64,000 nt of DNA from Verrucomicrobiaceae bacterium (GCA_024232965.1 JACKQF010000003.1:310001-374000); one strand, 5' to 3'; counted from the stretch's first letter, positions 1 to 9,134 are shown. Numbers and translations: made by a program. The notes: generated by a model from the sequence alone, not told the origin.

Positions 1-353
1 TGGGCGATCCAGTTTTTGAGCACCGCGATTTGGCTCTTGTCCAGGCGGCCGTCTTTGGGCGGCGGCATGGCCAGATCGTCGTCGTCAGGGAGTTCCAGGG
101 TGGTGAAAAGACTGCTTTTGGATGGATCGCCAGGGGTGATGCCGACACCGTCTTCATTGCCTTTCATTGCAGCTTCTTTGCTATCGACACGGACATCGCC
201 CTTGTCTTTGTCTGGGCCGTGGCAATGAACGCAGGCTGCTTCGAGGATGGGCTTGACCTGCTTGTTGAAATCGACCTTGGACGCGTCCTGGGCCGAGGCA
301 CCGAGGAAGGCGGAAAAGGAAAGGGCGGGGATTATGAGTCTTGCGGGAACCAT
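1..353 (-). CDS. Planctomycete-type cytochrome c domain protein (partial, C-terminus outside window)
   Basis: An open minus-strand frame runs from an ATG at 353 to the window edge with no stop, giving the first 117 residues. It starts with a signal peptide (MVPARLIIPALSFSAFLGASA) and continues into a PSCyt1-type domain with a single heme-binding CVHCH motif near residue 40, followed by the usual 'GPDKDKGD' and, near residue 93, 'AMPPPKDGRL'. Proteins with this domain are exported and are thought to bind heme c; many continue into DUF1549/DUF1553 or other modules, which cannot be judged here. It is divergent from menF, with about 140 bases between the two starts. The domain call is firm; the full architecture is unknown. 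Confidence 0.8.
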   Translation of the reverse strand, partial: MVPARLIIPALSFSAFLGASAQDASKVDFNKQVKPILEAACVHCHGPDKDKGDVRVDSKEAAMKGNEDGVGITPGDPSKSSLFTTLELPDDDDLAMPPPKDGRLDKSQIAVLKNWIA

Positions 354-491
354 AGCGGTTCGTAACACAGGGCGCTGCCGTTGTCTAGCCCGGAGGCGAT
401 GGGGGAAATCCCCGTGTGAACTGCTTTTCCTCTGCTCAAAAGGAGGGTCATCCTTGCAAGCGCTCTACATCGTTTCAATGTGTGGCGACTC

Positions 492-1502
492 ATGACCGAA
501 TTTGCATTTATCCGACTCCCTGACGGCTCTGCGTGGCTGGGAGAAGGCCCATTTACATCGTCCGACCACCCAGGTGATGGGCAGGGCGTGTTTTACATCA
601 ACGACTTTGACCTCAGTGACCCGGCTCCCTGGAAGAGGCCTGCGCGGCTGCATGCCGTCACTGCGGAGAACGTCCAGAGCGTGGCAGGTATCAGCTCTGA
701 GGCGCCGCCAACGATCGCCTGGGCAAAGCCAGCCACGGAGTGGTTCAAGATGGCCTTTCGCCGGATCCGCAGGGAAGTGCTGGCGCGTCGTTTGGAAAAA
801 ATGGTCCCTGTGCTGACGGAAAGTGGCGAGATCCTTGATGGCTGTCCGCTGCAGCTTTTGTCGCGACTGATGGAAGGCGCACCGAATTCCTGGGGGTACG
901 CGCATGTGAATGAGAAGGCTGGCTTCATGGGCCTTACGCCGGAACTGCTTTTCCGCAGTCAGGGACGTCAGGTGGAGACAATGGCGCTGGCTGGCACCGC
1001 GAAGCCCGGCGACCAGAAGGACTTTGACCTCGACGTGAAGGAAATCGAAGAGCACGAGATCGTCGTGCGCTATCTGGCCGAGCGGCTCGGGCAGCTCGGC
1101 GAGGTCACTCGCGAACCGCGTCACGCGCTCCAGGCGGGTGGCTTGCGGCATTTCCAATCAACCCTGCGTGTGGTCCTGCGCGAGGACGCCGCCCCCGGCG
1201 AACTGGTTCCCTGGCTGCATCCGACCCCGGCGGTGGGCTGTCTGCCTCGGGAGGATAAGTGGCTCTTGAAGCTGCGGGAGTATCGCAAGCAGCTCGGCGT
1301 GCCGGGCTTTTTTGGTTCTCCGTTTGGATTCATGAAGGACGGCGTGTGCCAAATCATTGTCGCCATCCGAGGGATCTCCTGGGAGGGGAAAAAGGTCAGC
1401 CTGCCCTCCGGCTGCGGCATCGTCGGCGGCAGTGCCTTTGACCATGAATGGCGGGAGCTGAGGCTGAAGCGGGAAGCTGTCCTGAAACTGCTGGGCATCT
1501 GA
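492..1502 (+). CDS. menF: Isochorismate synthase (chorismate-binding enzyme)
   Basis: A 336-residue chorismate-binding protein that should convert chorismate to isochorismate, the first step of classical menaquinone synthesis. Seen near the C-terminus are the family signatures 'LHPTPAVG' and 'LPSGCGIVGGSA', plus an 'EIEEHEIVV' segment before the active-site region. Anthranilate and aminodeoxychorismate synthases share this fold, but menD follows 17 bases downstream, which favours MenF. The ATG at 492 is preferred; a GTG at 480 in the same frame would add four residues. The protein is shorter than Escherichia coli MenF (about 430 residues), lacking most of the N-terminal part, as is common in chorismate-binding proteins of other phyla. 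Confidence 0.85.
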   Translation: MTEFAFIRLPDGSAWLGEGPFTSSDHPGDGQGVFYINDFDLSDPAPWKRPARLHAVTAENVQSVAGISSEAPPTIAWAKPATEWFKMAFRRIRREVLARRLEKMVPVLTESGEILDGCPLQLLSRLMEGAPNSWGYAHVNEKAGFMGLTPELLFRSQGRQVETMALAGTAKPGDQKDFDLDVKEIEEHEIVVRYLAERLGQLGEVTREPRHALQAGGLRHFQSTLRVVLREDAAPGELVPWLHPTPAVGCLPREDKWLLKLREYRKQLGVPGFFGSPFGFMKDGVCQIIVAIRGISWEGKKVSLPSGCGIVGGSAFDHEWRELRLKREAVLKLLGI

Positions 1503-1519
1503 CCCCAGGCACCCATTCC

Positions 1520-3118
1520 ATGAGCGCCTCCAGTCCCAATGCCCAAATCATTGCGCAACTTCTGCGCTATCTTGCGGACAGCGGAGTCCGTGAAGTCTGT
1601 GTGGCGGCGGGGGCTCGCAATGCGCCCTTGGTCGCGGCACTGGCGGCCAGTCAGGGCGTGAAGCTCTGGAATTTTTTCGAGGAACGATGTGCGGCGTTTT
1701 TTGCGCTCGGGCGCATCATGACCACGCAGCGTCCGGTGGCGGTGGTTGTCACGTCTGGCACAGCGGCGGCGGAGCTTTTGCCGGCGGCAATCGAGGCGCG
1801 CTATCAGGGACTGCCCTTAATTTTGGTCACCGCCGATCGCCCCAAAAGCTACCGAGGCACTGGCGCACCGCAGTCCATTGATCAGGCGTGCTTGTTTGGG
1901 TCGCAGGTTCTGGCGGCGTTTGATTTGGATGAAGGGGATGCTGGGAGTTGGGTTGCGCCTCAGGAGATTCTGCGCGGCCCGGTGCAGGTGAATGTCTGCC
2001 TTGCCGAGCCCTTGGAAACGAGCCCCTCCGGCTGGGATTTTACTCAGGGCGCGCTGCCTCCGCCTGCTGGAGACGCAGAGGTCGATTGCGCGGCCTCCGC
2101 AGCCCTCCTGCGTGACTGGATCGATGCGGCGGAGAATCTAGTGGTGGTCGCTGCGGGCCTGCATCCTGCCGAAGCGGCGGACGTCGCGCCCTTTTTATCC
2201 GGGCTTCAGGCACCGATCATTGCAGACGCGACGGCGAATCTTTCTGGGTTCGCTGAGCTTCAAGATCTGTTGCTAGCGGGCGGCGAGCGAACCCTGCACG
2301 CCATCGCGCCCACGGCGGTCTTGCGAATCGGTGGTGTGCCGTCGTGGCGTTGGTGGCGGGATCTGGAAGATGATCCTGCGGTGTCGGTGGTCAATCTCTG
2401 CTCGACCGGATTTCCGGGTCTGGCCCGGCGCGAAAACGTGCGGACGCTGCCCTGGGGCACGGTCGCAAAGACGCAGGTCTGGCAATGGCCAGAGCACTGC
2501 TCCCTGCGCATGGCGACGCATCGTGCGGTTGCGAAGAACGTGCGCTCCAAGATCGTCGCTGCGATGACCGCGCACCCGCTGGCGGAGCCCTCCTGGATGG
2601 CATCTCTGCGGCAGCGTATCCCGGCGGGCAGTCGTGTCTTTTTGGGCAATAGCCTGCCGATTCGCGAGTGGGATGTCGCGTGCGGGGATGTCTGCCAAGT
2701 GACCTTTGCCAACCGTGGTGCAAACGGCATTGATGGCCTTGTCTCGACCTTTCTAGGCTGCGCGGTGGATACGGAGGAAGCCTGGCTGATCCTCGGCGAC
2801 CTCAGTGCTCTCTACGATCTGGCTGCACCGTGGATCATCGATCAGATCGCGGCGAGTCGTTTGCGGATCGTGGTGATCAATAACGGAGGTGGGAAGATCT
2901 TCGCTCGCGTCCCTGGCCTCAAGGCCCTGCCTGAAGAGGTGCGGAGCATCGTGGAAAATCGGCATGCGCTCTCGTTCGAGGCATGGGCAAAGTTGTGGAA
3001 CCTGGATTATCATTTGGCGACCACGACGCAGGAACTGGATGTCGCGTTGCCTGATGTGTGCGTGATAGAGGTCCGCCCAGATGCGGTCCAGACTGAGGCT
3101 TTTTGGGCGAGCCTGTGA
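1520..3118 (+). CDS. menD: 2-succinyl-5-enolpyruvyl-6-hydroxy-3-cyclohexene-1-carboxylate synthase
   Basis: A 532-residue thiamine-diphosphate enzyme that joins isochorismate and 2-oxoglutarate in menaquinone synthesis. The N-terminal Pyr domain holds 'FEERCAAFFALG' with the conserved cofactor-activating Glu, followed by 'VTSGTAAAELLPA' and 'TADRP'. The C-terminal PP domain carries 'GDLSALYDL' and 'INNGGGKIF', close to the MenD versions of the ThDP/Mg motif. Length is close to the E. coli enzyme (556). The frame is open further upstream inside menF, but the ATG at 1520 begins a normal MenD N-terminus. The 17-base gap implies co-transcription with menF; no other men genes lie in the window. 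Confidence 0.93.
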   Translation: MSASSPNAQIIAQLLRYLADSGVREVCVAAGARNAPLVAALAASQGVKLWNFFEERCAAFFALGRIMTTQRPVAVVVTSGTAAAELLPAAIEARYQGLPLILVTADRPKSYRGTGAPQSIDQACLFGSQVLAAFDLDEGDAGSWVAPQEILRGPVQVNVCLAEPLETSPSGWDFTQGALPPPAGDAEVDCAASAALLRDWIDAAENLVVVAAGLHPAEAADVAPFLSGLQAPIIADATANLSGFAELQDLLLAGGERTLHAIAPTAVLRIGGVPSWRWWRDLEDDPAVSVVNLCSTGFPGLARRENVRTLPWGTVAKTQVWQWPEHCSLRMATHRAVAKNVRSKIVAAMTAHPLAEPSWMASLRQRIPAGSRVFLGNSLPIREWDVACGDVCQVTFANRGANGIDGLVSTFLGCAVDTEEAWLILGDLSALYDLAAPWIIDQIAASRLRIVVINNGGGKIFARVPGLKALPEEVRSIVENRHALSFEAWAKLWNLDYHLATTTQELDVALPDVCVIEVRPDAVQTEAFWASL

Positions 3119-3124
3119 AGCCAG

Positions 3125-3158
3125 AAAAAAAGGCGCAGCCCCTGTGGGAACTGCGCCT
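3125..3158 (-). terminator. Rho-independent terminator of the minus-strand gene ending at 3182
   Basis: A perfect 8-bp stem (AGGCGCAG / CTGCGCCT, 3131-3138 with 3151-3158) and 12-base loop is followed on the minus strand by a run of seven T (3125-3131). It sits between the convergent 3' ends of menD and the next gene. The T-run serves only the minus strand, although the stem could also slow plus-strand transcripts. Confidence 0.85.
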
Positions 3159-3181
3159 CGAAATAGTTGTGAACGGGTCGC

Positions 3182-4135
3182 CTAAGGGACGGTTTCGCCG
3201 GAACCGGTATAGACCCATTTTTCGACGCGCCCGTCGGTGATGCGGGCCTGGGCCTCGGTATCAAATTTGCCGAAAGGAGTCTCTGTGGTGTACTTCACGT
3301 TCACGGTCCAGTAGTCCTTTTTGTCGATCTTTTCCTGCACGGGTTCACCCCATTCCTTGATGATGTCAGGCTTGATCTCGGTCACTTCGCCCGCCTTCAT
3401 GCTGGCGATCAGCATTGGGTAGGTGCCGTCGGCATCGCGCTCAGGCTTGGCATTGCCACCGCCGCCACCGCCTTTGGCTGCGGTTTTGGGGGCATTCTTG
3501 GCGCGCTCGGCTGCGGCCAATTTGTATTCGTGGGCGCGGCGCAATGAGTCAACATAGGTGACCTTCCACTTCTCGTAGATGTCCGTCATCCATTCCTTGA
3601 TGTTGGTGTCGTCCATGTGGACGAGAGCCTTCATCGGGGAGCCTGGGGCAGTGGAGACATAGAGGTTATTGCCCTCTTGGCCGACGACGTAGATGGAGCC
3701 ACCGGCGGGGATTTTGGTTTTGGCGGAGGCACCAGAGGACTTCAACTCTAGCTCGACCTCTTTTTTCATCATGATCTGTTTGCCCATCACGCTCGGCGGG
3801 ATGACGGCCCAGTTTTGGGTGACTTCCTCGATGCTGCGCAGTGTAGGCTCAACAAAGGCGTTGGGGTCCTTCTTCACCGGTTCGATTTTGGGCGGCTCAG
3901 GCATCGGTGGTGGCGGAGGGGCCATCTCTGGCTTTGGCTCAGGCTTCGGTTCTTCCTTCGGCTTGGGCGCGATCACCACAGGTTCGACTTTCGGCTTGGG
4001 GGCCTCGACAACGACGACTTCTTTCTGCGGCTTTAACTTTTCCCAGCCGAGCGAGTCAGCGATGGGCGGATAGATGTATTCATAGGCCACAAAACCAAGA
4101 GCGGCGGCGAGGATGAGGACGAGCAGGGCTTTCAT
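3182..4135 (-). CDS. Membrane-anchored proline-rich protein of unknown function
   Basis: A 317-residue protein that I do not recognise. It begins with one hydrophobic segment (MKALLVLILAAALGFVAY, residues 1-18) that could be a signal anchor. A Pro/Lys/Glu-rich region (about 35-90) follows, with repeated 'PKPKEEPKPEPKPE' and 'PPPPPMPEPP', probably an extended spacer across the periplasm. A short globular part with SH3-like wording ('GGSIYVVGQEGNNLYVS') comes next, then a charged helix, a run of six Gly (near 230) and a C-terminal domain. Starts up to 51 codons further upstream are open but lack the hydrophobic N-terminus at the beginning, so the ATG at 4135 is chosen. It is a single gene with its own terminator. 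Confidence 0.7.
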   Translation of the reverse strand: MKALLVLILAAALGFVAYEYIYPPIADSLGWEKLKPQKEVVVVEAPKPKVEPVVIAPKPKEEPKPEPKPEMAPPPPPMPEPPKIEPVKKDPNAFVEPTLRSIEEVTQNWAVIPPSVMGKQIMMKKEVELELKSSGASAKTKIPAGGSIYVVGQEGNNLYVSTAPGSPMKALVHMDDTNIKEWMTDIYEKWKVTYVDSLRRAHEYKLAAAERAKNAPKTAAKGGGGGGNAKPERDADGTYPMLIASMKAGEVTEIKPDIIKEWGEPVQEKIDKKDYWTVNVKYTTETPFGKFDTEAQARITDGRVEKWVYTGSGETVP

Positions 4136-4293
4136 GAGAGTCAGAGTGGGTTTCGTGATGTTAGGCCAACTCTCCGGGCGGTGCAATCCCTTCGATGTGG
4201 CAGTATGGAAATAACGGATCAGTGCCGCAGTTCTTGGGTGCGGGATGAACTGAGCGTATCCCGGCGAGCCCAAAAGGCGTAATCCCAATCAAG

Positions 4294-4503
4294 ATGAAGC
4301 CCTTTTTCTCCCCCAACATCGCCACGACCGGACGAATCATCCGCGCGATCCTCGGCCTCCTGCTCCTGATCTCCGCCTGGCGCGCCGGAGCCGAAAGCCC
4401 CTGGTGGTGCGGCTTCCTGGCGCTGATGGGCCTCTTCACGCTCTACGAAGCCAAACGCGGCTGGTGCATCGCCCGCGCTTGCGGGCTACGCACGCCGATG
4501 TGA
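4294..4503 (+). CDS. Small YgaP-like membrane protein (DUF2892 family)
   Basis: A 69-residue protein with an amphipathic start ('TTGRIIRAILGLLLL') and two hydrophobic segments (about 14-29 and 37-48), ending in 'KRGWCIARACGLRTPM'. This pattern of a short N-terminal helix, two membrane spans and a Cys pair near the C-terminus is that of DUF2892 proteins, the membrane domain also found in YgaP. Their role is unknown. It is divergent from the Pro-rich membrane protein, with 158 bases between starts that should hold both promoters. Confidence 0.65.
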   Translation: MKPFFSPNIATTGRIIRAILGLLLLISAWRAGAESPWWCGFLALMGLFTLYEAKRGWCIARACGLRTPM

Positions 4504-4635
4504 TGGGGGCCCTCGCTGAGTCTGATGCTGGTGCAGAAGTGCAGAAGTTTAAAGGGTTGCGCCCAACCGTAGTGCAGCGGGTGCACACAGAAGAATGGTC
4601 TTTTGACCCAAATCTTTTGCTGCTCCGCTGCACCA

Positions 4636-5052
4636 ATGGATAGACAACCCCGCGTCTTCATCTCCCGCACTACCGCAGGACTCAAAGGTCTCGCGGAACG
4701 AGTGGCCGGGGTTCTCCACCAGCGGGGCATCGAGCCGATCATCCAGACGGGCTTCTACCCGTCCACGCATGACATCAAAGGCATGTTGGCCGAGCACTTG
4801 CAGCAGTGCGATGCCGTCATTTGTCTCATTGGCTCCGCGTATGGCTCCGGCCCGCAGGATCCCATCACGAAGGCCGAGCAGCCCGTCCGCGGCCTCAAGG
4901 ACCCGCGCACAATGGACCGCCTCTTCTCCTACACCTAGCTCGAACTCTTGATCGCCCGCGACCTCGGACGCCCCGTCTTCAACTTCTTTGTTGAGGGCGA
5001 CCAGTTTGCTCCGCATTTCCCTTCCGCCCACCGGAGCGGGGCCGACGGATAA
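4636..5052 (+). pseudogene. Broken TIR/DUF4062-like gene with an in-frame amber codon
   Basis: From ATG 4636 the frame reads like the start of a TIR- or DUF4062-type domain ('RVFISRTTAGLKGLAERV', then 'CDAVICLIGSAYG'). After residue 100 it meets TAG at 4936-4938 inside the motif 'LFSYT*LELLIARDLGRPV'. Related proteins have 'SYTQLELxxA' here, so a CAG to TAG change fits. The same frame continues for another 37 codons to TAA at 5052, keeping the family signal to 'VFNFFVEGDQFAPH'. Full-length relatives continue with NTPase or repeat modules that are absent, so the gene is both interrupted and truncated. Such domains occur in bacterial signalling and defence proteins. The short upstream product could still be made. 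Confidence 0.7.
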
Positions 5053-5067
5053 GCATTCGGTAAGCTG

Positions 5068-6807
5068 CTAACGCTTGAGTGCAGAAATTAGCCCCTGCAA
5101 GTTTGAGCGAGCTTGTTGCTCTAGCCTCCGGTAAAAGTAGTCTGTCTGATAGAGTCGGGGCCGCCGCAGAAATCCTTCGAGGATTTCAATCCGCTTCTCG
5201 CGGTAAAGGTCCTCGGTCACAAAGTCGTATTCCTTGCGAATCTGGCGCTCGTATTCCGCAACCCTGTCTTGTGACTGGCCCAAGATGGCGAGATCGATGT
5301 CGATCAACCACTTGGCATCTTCTTGGCCGTCATCCTGATGGTTCTTGGTGGCGAGGATGAGCCGTTTGATTGAGGCGATGAGCGTTTGGTGGGCTTCCGC
5401 TTGATTCAAGCACAGCTCTGCGATCCGAGCGCTTTCTTCCTCATTGTTTTCTGCGCCAGGAACGTAAATCGCATCATGAAACCATAGGGCGAGTTCGATG
5501 GCATCGGCATCGGGGATCGAGGCCGTGGAACGTGCATCATCCAGGGCGGTAAGGCATTCGTTGAGGTGTTGCACGGTGTGATAGTGCCGGTGGTTCTCCC
5601 TGTATTGTTGCCGGAAAGCCGCGCCCGTAATGTGCTCTGGCCATTTTAACTCAAGGCGAGTCGCAAGTGACGTCCATTGGAGGTCGTCGGATCGACTTGA
5701 ATCGACGAAGTCATAAAAATGCTTTTCTTCGCTCCCTTCCTCAAGTTTTTGACTGTACTCGACGAAATCGATGTAAAGCATCAGGGGCTCGCCAGATTCG
5801 GACAAGGCCCAGAAGGGCATACAGCCGCCATTCCCACCGGAAAAATAGACGATATTACTGTGATCCGCCGCTTCTACGATGTGGGAGGGATGGTTATCGA
5901 CTGCGGCGTATTCCGCATAGGAAAAGTACATCCGCTCTAACTCGTCTGATGAACATGAAGCGAGAAGCGCGGCGTCGCCGAGCCCAGCATTACCGCGAAC
6001 GGCCTGGAGATGGCTCATTTCCCTTGTCCAATCGTCGCGCCCAGAGTTGGGCGGCATGATTTGCGTGGCGAGGGCGTAGGATGAGACGTGCCTACCTGCA
6101 TCAAAAATCACTCTCGCTGCCGCTAGGGAGTTGTCTGCCAGCGCAAGTTGAATGGGGTAGCTTCCAGGTGGGATGCGGAGATCAAAAAAACTGAGTTCCT
6201 CGGACCATTCGAAGGGATCTCCACACGCGAGAAATCCTGAATGATTCGTCATGAATCCCGCATCCTGGACCCGGGTCTTCCCTTCTCCATAAGGTGCCAA
6301 AATCACGTGTTCACCATCAAACAATTTTTCCAACCCCGTAGGCAGTCTCTCGATGGGCAGCGGTTGAAGAGCCGGGTCTAGGATAAGCTCGGCTATGGCA
6401 GGCCGTTGCCCTCGGCTGGAGAAGAACGTCGCAATACTCGCGATCAGCCACTCTCCACCGACCTTGTGCAAAGCATATTCATAAGAGCCTCCGATGTCGT
6501 CGGGGCTTTTTCTCGTAACGACTGTGGCCGTGTCTCCTTGAATCGAGACCGATTCGATGGACTCGAGATCTGGATCATGTGCTGCTGTCGATCTAATTTC
6601 GAATCCCAAGGCTTCGGCAGCCACTTCCACAGACACAAAGTGGTGATCTAGACGACCGCCGCCGCATCGAGCCTGCACGTCTTCAATGCCCCTCTGTAGA
6701 AAAGCCGACCCCTCCACCTGCCATTGGTTGAAAGCTTCGTGATTCCATCGGCAGTAGTCCACCATGAAATCCTGAATACGCTGATTGATTCGATCTTCGT
6801 GTGACAT
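5068..6807 (-). CDS. Three-domain protein: NTF2-type immunity, DUF4241, HD phosphohydrolase
   Basis: A 579-residue cytosolic protein with no signal peptide. Residues about 1-135 look like an NTF2-fold immunity domain ('IQDFMVDYCRWNHEAF', 'YEYALHKVGGEWLIA'). Residues about 165-385 resemble DUF4241 ('LRIPPGSYPIQLALAD', 'AARVIFDAG', 'FSGGNGGCMPFWAL'). Residues about 405-579 are a predicted metal-dependent HD hydrolase of the COG4339 type, with 'HRHYHTVQHL', 'ALWFHDAIY', 'NNEEESA' and 'DIDLAILG' supplying the likely metal ligands. The first two domains are known, alone or joined, from toxin-immunity loci; their fusion to an HD enzyme is unusual. Its 3' end lies 15 bases from the broken TIR-like gene. 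Substrate unknown. Confidence 0.72.
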   Translation of the reverse strand: MSHEDRINQRIQDFMVDYCRWNHEAFNQWQVEGSAFLQRGIEDVQARCGGGRLDHHFVSVEVAAEALGFEIRSTAAHDPDLESIESVSIQGDTATVVTRKSPDDIGGSYEYALHKVGGEWLIASIATFFSSRGQRPAIAELILDPALQPLPIERLPTGLEKLFDGEHVILAPYGEGKTRVQDAGFMTNHSGFLACGDPFEWSEELSFFDLRIPPGSYPIQLALADNSLAAARVIFDAGRHVSSYALATQIMPPNSGRDDWTREMSHLQAVRGNAGLGDAALLASCSSDELERMYFSYAEYAAVDNHPSHIVEAADHSNIVYFSGGNGGCMPFWALSESGEPLMLYIDFVEYSQKLEEGSEEKHFYDFVDSSRSDDLQWTSLATRLELKWPEHITGAAFRQQYRENHRHYHTVQHLNECLTALDDARSTASIPDADAIELALWFHDAIYVPGAENNEEESARIAELCLNQAEAHQTLIASIKRLILATKNHQDDGQEDAKWLIDIDLAILGQSQDRVAEYERQIRKEYDFVTEDLYREKRIEILEGFLRRPRLYQTDYFYRRLEQQARSNLQGLISALKR

Positions 6808-6833
6808 TGGGTCTTCCCTTTTGGCGATGAAGT

Positions 6834-9134
6834 CTACTTCTGTGAAGTGGCCGCCGACTCCACTGGAGGCAGCTTAGCGCTGTAGTGGACGGCGCGGTGG
6901 CGGTTGTCGTCGAAGGCGAAGTGGAGCCATTGGCCGTCTTTGCTGACGAAGCCGTCGGGGTAGTTCATGCGGCCTTTGGGGCCATCGACGGATTCGGCTT
7001 GGAGGACGCGTTGGTAGGGCCAGGACTTCATGCCGTCAAAGCTGATCCAGAGTGCCATGGGCGTGCGTTGCTTGCTGTTGGGATTGTGCAGGATGGCGAC
7101 GCGATCGCCGCCGAGATTGTAGAGGGTGGCTTTGCTGCCTGGATTGGGGATGTCAGTGATGCTGGCGAACTCTGGCCAAGTCTGGCCGCCATCCTTGGAT
7201 TCTGCCTTGTAAAGCATGCCGCCGAGGCCGTCGGCGCGTATGATCATGGTGATGCGGCCATCGGGGTGCTCAAAGAGATCGTTTTCTGCCCAGCCGAAGT
7301 AACGGCTATTCGGCGTGAGGCGGATGTTGCCATGCTCGGTCCAGGTCTTGCCGCCGTCGCTGCTGATGAGGACGCCGTTGCGTGGGTTGGTGAAGTCTCG
7401 GTCGAGCGGTTTCTTTTTCTTCTGATCGTCGGGTCCGATGTAGTGCTGAAACGGGACCATGAGGCGACCGTCTTTGCAGACGATGTGCTTGCGCATGAAG
7501 GTGCGCTCTTTGAGGCGGCCGGGGACTTCGTGGGGGTTGCTCCAGGTCTTGAAGGAGTCGTCGCTGGTGAGGAACCATGAGCGCCAGTCGTTGGCCCAAT
7601 GCTTGGAATGGGTGGAGAAAAAGAGGGTGCATTGCTGGTCAAGGATCATGAGCTCCGTGGGGCCTTGTCCGATGGTTTTGCCTTCGCGAGGGAAGCCTAC
7701 GTCGAAGGGTTCGAGGGGTGTCCACGTTTTGCCTTGGTCGCTGCTGCGCGTGACGCCGGTGTAGTTGAGAGGGCTGGGTTCGGTATCGCCACCGGCGAGC
7801 ATGAAGAGAATCCAAGAGCCATCGGGGAGCTCCCGCAGGGTCGTATCGCACACCATCTTGTTGGGGGTGACGCCGTCATAAGGGATGCTCTTGAAGTCTT
7901 GCTTCGCGTCTTCGATGGCTTGCGCGGTCCACTTGGGATCTGGCGTGATGGACTTGGGCAGTTTTGGGGCGTGGGCTTTGTTGACGACGGTCTTGGGCAG
8001 CTTGGGCTGGGTGGCGAAGTCTGCCTCCGTGAAGGTGGTATGCAAAATCTCTGCGTCGGTGTGACGATTCCAATCATAGAGGAGGTGGATGCGGCCATCG
8101 GGGGACTGAAATCCATCGGGATACGAGACCTGCGCGCGGTCGTCGATGAGCAATCCTTTGCCCCAGGTCTGACCATCGTTGTCGGAGAGGAAGGCCTTCA
8201 AGTTGGTGCGGTTGGGCAGGCGGACATTGAGCGGGCCGTTCTTGATGAGCAAGAGTTTGCCGCTGGCGAGTCGGCGGATGAAGAAGCGGGCGCTGACGTT
8301 TTGAATGGTGCTGGGCTGGGGTGGGCTCCAGGTGGCTCCTTGGTCGGCGGAGGTGCTCTCGCTGATGCCGTCCTTGGTGCGGGCGAGCATCCACAGGCTG
8401 CCGTCTTTGCGTTCGACGATCGTGTGTTCGTCAAAGTCAGTGCGTGGAAAAGCGACGCCGCCACGGCGGGTCCAAGTTTTGCCTTGGTCGGTTGAAGCGA
8501 AGACATTGGCCATGCGAATGATATCGAGGTCTTTGTGGGCTTCTTTGTCGGTGCCTGGGCCGCCGATGCGGTCGCGGGTCCAGAGGGAGACCGGTAGAAT
8601 CCAATCACCATTGCTGAGGACGGTGGGTTTATTCAGCGTGCACCCATCGGCGAAGCGGACCGGAGCGGTCCACTTGGGCTCGGCGGCATCGGGATCATCG
8701 CAGCGGATAAACCAGTCCCCACAGCGACCGTCAAAGTAGCCGAGGCTCTGATCGAAAAAGCACCAGAGGCGACCGAGCGGATCGGTCCAGAGATTGCCGA
8801 CGAGGGCACGGCGGGTGTAGCGCACGCCGTTCAGTTCGCCATCCTGCGGATCGATGACGACGCGTGGGTGCGACCAGGATTTGCCGTCGTCATCGCTGGT
8901 AGCGAGCATGAAGAAGCCGTTGGGCGAATCGCCATTGCCAACCCAGGCTGCCCAGATGCGCCCCTTTGGCGTGCGATCCATGCCGATGATCATGTTCCCA
9001 GGGCGGACTGCGTCAGCGTATTCGGGGCCGGGCTGGGTATTGATCTGGGGCGGTTCTAGCGAGAGATCGAGCAGGGTCTTATCCTGAGCAGAGACCTGTA
9101 GGGCGAGGAGGAAAAGGAGCAGTGTGTATTTCAT
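6834..9134 (-). CDS. Secreted double-domain sialidase-like (BNR/Asp-box) protein
   Basis: A 766-residue exported protein (signal peptide MKYTLLLFLLALQVSAQ) built from two sialidase-fold propellers, about residues 25-390 and 420-750. Eight Asp-box motifs are visible: 'SDDDGKSW', 'STDQGKTW', 'SADQGATW', 'SDNDGQTW', 'SSDQGKTW', 'SDDSFKTW' (degenerate), 'SSDGGKTW' and 'SKDGGQTW'. I do not see a clear F/Y-RIP motif, so true sialidase activity is uncertain; many relatives in Verrucomicrobiota are annotated exo-alpha-sialidase without tested substrate. It is the last gene of a minus-strand run with a DUF1080 protein, a metallo-hydrolase and an esterase, suggesting carbohydrate breakdown outside the cytoplasm. 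Gap to the upstream gene is 87 bases. Confidence 0.8.
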   Translation of the reverse strand: MKYTLLLFLLALQVSAQDKTLLDLSLEPPQINTQPGPEYADAVRPGNMIIGMDRTPKGRIWAAWVGNGDSPNGFFMLATSDDDGKSWSHPRVVIDPQDGELNGVRYTRRALVGNLWTDPLGRLWCFFDQSLGYFDGRCGDWFIRCDDPDAAEPKWTAPVRFADGCTLNKPTVLSNGDWILPVSLWTRDRIGGPGTDKEAHKDLDIIRMANVFASTDQGKTWTRRGGVAFPRTDFDEHTIVERKDGSLWMLARTKDGISESTSADQGATWSPPQPSTIQNVSARFFIRRLASGKLLLIKNGPLNVRLPNRTNLKAFLSDNDGQTWGKGLLIDDRAQVSYPDGFQSPDGRIHLLYDWNRHTDAEILHTTFTEADFATQPKLPKTVVNKAHAPKLPKSITPDPKWTAQAIEDAKQDFKSIPYDGVTPNKMVCDTTLRELPDGSWILFMLAGGDTEPSPLNYTGVTRSSDQGKTWTPLEPFDVGFPREGKTIGQGPTELMILDQQCTLFFSTHSKHWANDWRSWFLTSDDSFKTWSNPHEVPGRLKERTFMRKHIVCKDGRLMVPFQHYIGPDDQKKKKPLDRDFTNPRNGVLISSDGGKTWTEHGNIRLTPNSRYFGWAENDLFEHPDGRITMIIRADGLGGMLYKAESKDGGQTWPEFASITDIPNPGSKATLYNLGGDRVAILHNPNSKQRTPMALWISFDGMKSWPYQRVLQAESVDGPKGRMNYPDGFVSKDGQWLHFAFDDNRHRAVHYSAKLPPVESAATSQK

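Noticed and set aside
7599..8495. A 298-codon plus-strand frame and other long plus frames between 6885 and 8740
   Set aside because: All are antisense to the sialidase-like gene with its eight Asp boxes.
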